DNA from: Staphylococcus lutrae
GTDB lineage: Bacteria; Bacillota; Bacilli; Staphylococcales; Staphylococcaceae
Length of the DNA: 64,000 bases
NCBI RefSeq assembly: GCF_002101335.1
Contig: NZ_CP020773.1
Coordinates: forward strand, 2,294,001-2,358,000
Direction of reading: 5' to 3'
Below are positions 60,258 through 64,000 of the stretch, in pieces (within the stretch, counting starts at the first letter, position 1; each line of letters starts with the position of its first letter). A program made the position numbers and the translations under genes. The notes under the pieces were generated by a model that had not been told where the DNA came from, did not search any database, and saw only the letters and a program-made list of their open reading frames with translations.

Positions 60258-61737
60258 CAATCTTTGGGAATGTAAAATAAACTGTGTAAGTAGAGTGCGT
60301 ACGGCTCTGCTTCGCAGTTTATTTTTTTATTTTCCTAGCGCGCTAACGCTTGCTAGATCCATAAAAAGTGTTGGTTAAAAAACAAACCAATCACTTTTTA
60401 CGGATTCTAAGCATAACTCTATGCATAGTGTTAAAATACACTTAAGATACTATGGAGGTAACATGATGGCTCGTAAAAAACGTAATCCTAAATCTGTTGA
60501 ATTAGCTAATAGAATTATTTCTGAGTATGCTCCCGAAACTGTTGAAGATATGGAAGAGGCGTTAAAGGATATTTTCGGACCCATGTTTGAAGCTATGTTA
60601 CAAGGTGAAATGAATAATCATCTAGGTTATTCTTCGAATGATAAATCTGACAAATTTACAGAAAATAGACGTAATGGCTATGGAAATAAGACATTAAAAA
60701 CTTCTAAAGGAGAAGTTGAAATTAATGTACCCAGAGATAGAGATGCTTCATTTGATCCAAAATTAATCAAGAAGCGCCAACGAGATGTTTCGGAAATTGA
60801 AGATAAAGTAATTTCTATGTATGCCAAAGGCATGTCTCAACGTGATATTTCATCAACTATAGAAGACATTTATGGATTTTCCGTATCACATGAAATGATT
60901 TCTGATATTACAGATGCCGTTATACCTGAGATGGAAGAATGGCAAAGTAGACCTTTAGAAAAGTGTTATACTTTCGTTTTTGTAGACTGTCTGTACACAA
61001 AGATTAGAAATGATTATGAAATAAAGGAATACGCAGTTTACACAATACTAGGTTATACAATTGATGGCCGAAAACAAATTCTAGGTTTATGGTTAAATGA
61101 AACTGAAAGTAAGCATAAATGGATGCAAATCTTTGATGAAATCAAAGCTAGAGGTGTAGAAGATATTTTCTTTTTATCAATGGATGGTGTATCAGGTTTA
61201 GAAGCTGGTGTTAAAGCTATCTTCCCACAAACTATCGTTCAAAGATGTATCGTACACCTAGTCAGAAATTCAATTAAATATGTACCTAGTAAAGATTATA
61301 AAGCTTTTACTGCTTCCCTTAAAAAAGTTTATGGAGCAACTTCCTTAAAAGCATGTCATACCGCCTTTGAAGCATTTAAACAACAATGGTCTCAATACCC
61401 TGGAGCCGTTGATGTGTGGATCCGAAATTTCGCACATGTAGAACAATTATTCGATTACGGAAGTAATATTAGAAAAATTATGTACACTACAAACGCTGTA
61501 GAAAGTATTCATTCTAGTTACCGCAAGGTAACAAAAAAAGGCGCATTCCCTAATGAGCATGCACTCCTAAAACTTCTGTTTATTCGAACTAAAGAACTTG
61601 AAAAGAAATGGTCAACTGGCTTCATTCCAAACTGGTCTATGGTTATGAATCAGCTCCTTTTACATGATCAAATTAAGAATAGAGTTATAAAGTATCTTGA
61701 ATAACTTACACACTTAATTTGACAAACCCCAATCTTT
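60258..61737 (+). mobile_element. Complete IS256-family insertion sequence with 8-bp target duplication
   Basis: The element spans 60266-61729 (1,464 bp). CAATCTTT occurs at 60258-60265 and again at 61730-61737. The ends are imperfect inverted repeats: GGGAATGTAAAATAAACTGT at the left and the complement of ...CTTAATTTGACAAACCC at the right, agreeing at 21 of 26 positions. A large hairpin at about 60358-60405 lies between the left end and the transposase gene, which may stop read-through. An 8-bp duplication is normal for this family and shows recent insertion. A scar of its right end lies at 19956-20019. Confidence 0.92.
60466..61704 (+). CDS. IS256-family transposase
   Basis: A 412-residue Mutator-type DDE transposase. 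The catalytic residues are in V-F-V-D-C-L-Y, L-S-M-D-G-V-S-G and N-A-V-E-S-I-H. The conserved H-L-V-R-N-S segment is present, and the protein is full-length. The ATG at 60466 has GGAGGT at six bases; an ATG at 60463 is also possible. No frameshift, so the element may be mobile. Confidence 0.94.
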   Translation: MARKKRNPKSVELANRIISEYAPETVEDMEEALKDIFGPMFEAMLQGEMNNHLGYSSNDKSDKFTENRRNGYGNKTLKTSKGEVEINVPRDRDASFDPKLIKKRQRDVSEIEDKVISMYAKGMSQRDISSTIEDIYGFSVSHEMISDITDAVIPEMEEWQSRPLEKCYTFVFVDCLYTKIRNDYEIKEYAVYTILGYTIDGRKQILGLWLNETESKHKWMQIFDEIKARGVEDIFFLSMDGVSGLEAGVKAIFPQTIVQRCIVHLVRNSIKYVPSKDYKAFTASLKKVYGATSLKACHTAFEAFKQQWSQYPGAVDVWIRNFAHVEQLFDYGSNIRKIMYTTNAVESIHSSYRKVTKKGAFPNEHALLKLLFIRTKELEKKWSTGFIPNWSMVMNQLLLHDQIKNRVIKYLE

Positions 61738-61788
61738 TCTAAAATGTATCCATCTGAATAACCTAAATTGAATGACCGTTTGATACGT

Positions 61789-61824
61789 GCAGTCTGATGT
61801 GTATTTTCATTGGACTGCTTTTTT
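61789..61824 (+). terminator. Original sbcC terminator, displaced by the IS
   Basis: GCAGTC at 61789-61794 pairs with GACTGC at 61813-61818, followed by TTTTTT. It was separated from sbcC by the IS256-family insertion. Confidence 0.7.
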
Positions 61825-61965
61825 GTTAATCATCTTTTGCCAACACGTCACTTTAATCATGATGGTTCTCCAAAACATCTACTCGGAGATTGTAAAATCG
61901 AAATACGACTTCAAAACGTCGTACAATTCTATGTCACAAGGGCCAAATAGCTGTCTTATTGTAAT

Positions 61966-62007
61966 AAAAAACTATGAAGATTCTCATCACGATAAGTTTC
62001 TTCATAG
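61966..62007 (-). terminator. Terminator of mscL
   Basis: CTATGAAGA at 61972-61980 pairs perfectly with TCTTCATAG at 61999-62007; on the minus strand it is followed by TTTTTTATTAC. Confidence 0.8.
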
Positions 62008-62029
62008 CGTATTTTACTGTGTCTAAAGA

Positions 62030-62398
62030 CTATTTACTGTTTTGACGTAACAAATCACGAATTTCAGTTAATAGGACAATATTTTCTTCTATTTTAACTT
62101 CTTCCTCTTTAGGTTTCATTAATGTATTTGCAATTTTAATGAAGATAAATAATGCAAATGCAATGATGATAAAGTCGATAATCGATTGGATGAAAATACC
62201 GTATTTAATGCCATACAATGACCAATTTTTCGCAAAATCAACTTCGCCAAATAATAAACCGATTAAAGGCATAATGATGTTTTCTACTAAGGATGTCACG
62301 ATTTTATTAAAAGCAGCCCCCATGACAACTGCAACAGCTAAGTCAAGGACATTTCCTTTTAAGGCGAAGTCTTTAAATTCTTTCAACATATTTTTCAC
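62030..62398 (-). CDS. mscL: Large-conductance mechanosensitive channel
   Basis: A 122-residue channel with two spans. The N-terminal [20 protein letters not shown] is diagnostic; the pore helix has G-A-A-F-N-K-I-V. It opens under membrane tension to release solutes on osmotic downshock. AGAGGTG precedes the ATG. It is next to the osmoprotectant transporter opuD, an apt pairing. Confidence 0.96.
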   Translation of the reverse strand: MKNMLKEFKDFALKGNVLDLAVAVVMGAAFNKIVTSLVENIIMPLIGLLFGEVDFAKNWSLYGIKYGIFIQSIIDFIIIAFALFIFIKIANTLMKPKEEEVKIEENIVLLTEIRDLLRQNSK

Positions 62399-62626
62399 CT
62401 CTAATTATATCAAATTGAATAACAAAATTAATTATACACCAATGGAAGATTATTGCAATAAGAGATTTAATCGAAAAATCCATACACTTCTATGTACATT
62501 GATAAAATGAAAATGTTTTGTTATGGTATATATGTCTATTGCACTTTTAATTAAATTATTGAGTTTTTTTAATTATTAGTGTGTGATATTTAAAATTTAA
62601 TAGTAAGAAAGGGAGGATGTTATTTT

Positions 62627-64000
62627 ATGAATGCTTCAACTCCAGAACCAAATGGTAAAAAGTTTTCTCCTGTATTCTTAATCGGTGCAATTGTGGTATT
62701 TGCTATCGTATTAATTGGTGTATTGATTCCAACACAATTTGGTGAATTTACGAATACAATTAAACTTTGGATTACTGATAAACTGGGTTGGTATTATCTT
62801 ATCTTAACTACGATCATCGTATTCTTTTGTATCTTTTTAATTTTTAGTCCGATCGGCAAATTGAAATTGGGGCGTCCAAACGATAAGCCAGAATTTAATA
62901 CAATTTCTTGGTTTGCGATGCTATTTAGTGCAGGTATGGGGATTGGTTTAGTGTTCTATGGTGCAGCAGAGCCCATTGCACATTTTGCTTCGCCGCCTAA
63001 TGCAGATTCGCAAACGACGGAAGCGTTTACTGAATCGTTACGAGCAACATTCTTTCATTGGGGATTCCATGCATGGGCCGTATATGGTGTTGTTGCACTT
63101 GCGCTTGCTTATGCCCAGTTTAGAAAAGGCGAGCCGGGATTACTTTCGAAGACATTACGTCCAATTTTGGGAGATCATGTCGATGGATTAGTTGGGACAA
63201 TTATCGATGTGTTGGCTGTTTTTGCAACAGTAATCGGTGTCGCAGTTTCACTAGGTATGGGGGCGTTACAAATATCTGGTGGGTTGAATTATTTGTTTGG
63301 TACACCGAATAATATTGTGACTCAGTCCATTATTATTGTTGTTGTCACAATTTTGTTTATTATGAGTGCTTGGTCAGGTTTAAGTAAAGGCATTCAATAT
63401 TTAAGTAATTTAAATATTGGTTTAGGGACATTATTATTAATAGCAGGGTTGATTATCGGACCGACTGTATTAATTCTCAACATGTTTACAAGTTCAACAG
63501 GAAATTTATTAAACTCATTTTTGTTTAATAGCTTTGATACAGCAGCGACCAATCCTCAAAAAAGAGAGTGGATGTCAGACTGGACGCTTTATTATTGGGG
63601 TTGGTGGTTAAGTTGGAGTCCGTTTGTAGGCGTGTTTATTGCACGTGTTTCAAAAGGGCGCTCAATTCGAGAATTTATTTCAGGTGTACTTATAGTCCCT
63701 GTCATTGTCAGCTTCATATGGTTTAGCGTTTTTGGTGTTTTAGGTATTGAAACAGCTAAAAAGCATAAGGAAATTTTCGATATGTCAGCAGAAACGCAAT
63801 TGTTTGGTGTTTTTCACCATGTTCCATTTGGGATGGTATTATCGATTATTGCATTATTATTGATTGCGTCATTCTTTATTACATCTGCAGACTCCGCTAC
63901 GTTTGTATTAGGTATGCAAACCACATATGGTTCACTTTATCCAAGTGCTTTTGTTAAAGTGACTTGGGGAATTGCGCAATCATTAATTGCATTCGTTCTG
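62627..64000 (+). CDS. opuD: OpuD-like BCCT glycine betaine transporter (3' end outside window)
   Basis: 458 codons are present and the frame is open to the last base; a normal BCCT protein is about 500-550 residues, so the end is missing. Spans follow the BCCT pattern; the hallmark G-M-G-I-G-L-V-F-Y-G-A-A-E-P, Y-Y-W-G-W-W-L-S-W-S-P-F-V-G and T-S-A-D-S-A-T motifs are present. It takes up glycine betaine with sodium. GGGAGG precedes the ATG. Confidence 0.95.
   Translation, partial: MNASTPEPNGKKFSPVFLIGAIVVFAIVLIGVLIPTQFGEFTNTIKLWITDKLGWYYLILTTIIVFFCIFLIFSPIGKLKLGRPNDKPEFNTISWFAMLFSAGMGIGLVFYGAAEPIAHFASPPNADSQTTEAFTESLRATFFHWGFHAWAVYGVVALALAYAQFRKGEPGLLSKTLRPILGDHVDGLVGTIIDVLAVFATVIGVAVSLGMGALQISGGLNYLFGTPNNIVTQSIIIVVVTILFIMSAWSGLSKGIQYLSNLNIGLGTLLLIAGLIIGPTVLILNMFTSSTGNLLNSFLFNSFDTAATNPQKREWMSDWTLYYWGWWLSWSPFVGVFIARVSKGRSIREFISGVLIVPVIVSFIWFSVFGVLGIETAKKHKEIFDMSAETQLFGVFHHVPFGMVLSIIALLLIASFFITSADSATFVLGMQTTYGSLYPSAFVKVTWGIAQSLIAFVL

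Larger units (their letters stand above)
61738..62029. other. IS-displaced sbcC tail and mscL terminator region
   Basis: Contains the orphaned sbcC terminator at 61789-61824 and the mscL terminator at 61966-62007. No gene seen. Confidence 0.6.

Overview
The window is a chromosomal segment of a low-GC staphylococcus. The run miaB-ricA-(thiW)-mutS-mutL-glpP, glpF-glpK-glpD, miaA-hfq, gpx, hflX-ynbB-glnR-glnA, and later the aspartokinase-hom-thrC-thrB block, lysP, rpmG/rpsN, guaC, lexA/sosA, tkt, ccdC, sbcD-sbcC, mscL and opuD, is the backbone order I know from Staphylococcus aureus. The thermonuclease, two enterotoxin genes of the SEB/SEC type and the general divergence from S. aureus suggest the S. 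intermedius group (S. pseudintermedius, S. delphini, S. intermedius) or a close animal-associated relative. The species call is inference.

Positions 1-19,900 are core genes: the end of miaB, DNA mismatch repair (mutS, mutL), glycerol uptake and oxidation under the antiterminator GlpP (with terminator hairpins in the glpF and glpD leaders and a CcpA-like site on the glpF promoter), tRNA modification (miaA), hfq, a glutathione-peroxidase-like gene, hflX and the glnRA nitrogen operon with a perfect GlnR/TnrA box. One lysophospholipase-type gene between glpD and miaA is interrupted by a nonsense codon.

Positions 19,956-36,000 are accessory. The region opens with a 64-bp scar of the right end of an IS256-family element, directly after the glnA terminator. 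Next come a decayed prophage lysogeny module (lipoprotein, SHOCT-like fragment, S24 repressor fragment), two fragments of superantigen genes, and two intact divergently transcribed enterotoxin genes. A divergent pair of MFS transporter genes follows. The rightward one heads an operon with an antibiotic-resistance-type ABC-F gene. That ABC-F gene is split by an IS3-family element, and removing the element plus one 6-bp duplication restores a single 484-residue frame. The operon has a good promoter, a CodY-like site and a possible hexapeptide leader. A glycerophosphodiesterase/MFS pair, a beta-helix-like protein, a CPBP protease and a stand-alone MerB-like protein complete the region.

Positions 36,000-64,000 return to core genes: thermonuclease, a NERD-like membrane protein, a SarA/MarR-type regulator, the threonine pathway (with the aspartokinase frameshifted), Zur-type boxes between zinc-sparing ribosomal protein genes, a triple LexA-box region between lexA and sosA, and a LexA box before sbcDC. 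A complete IS256-family copy (1,464 bp, 8-bp target duplication) sits between sbcC and its terminator. The window ends inside opuD.

No tRNA, rRNA or CRISPR array was seen. All family names come from motif recognition by eye; no database was searched.
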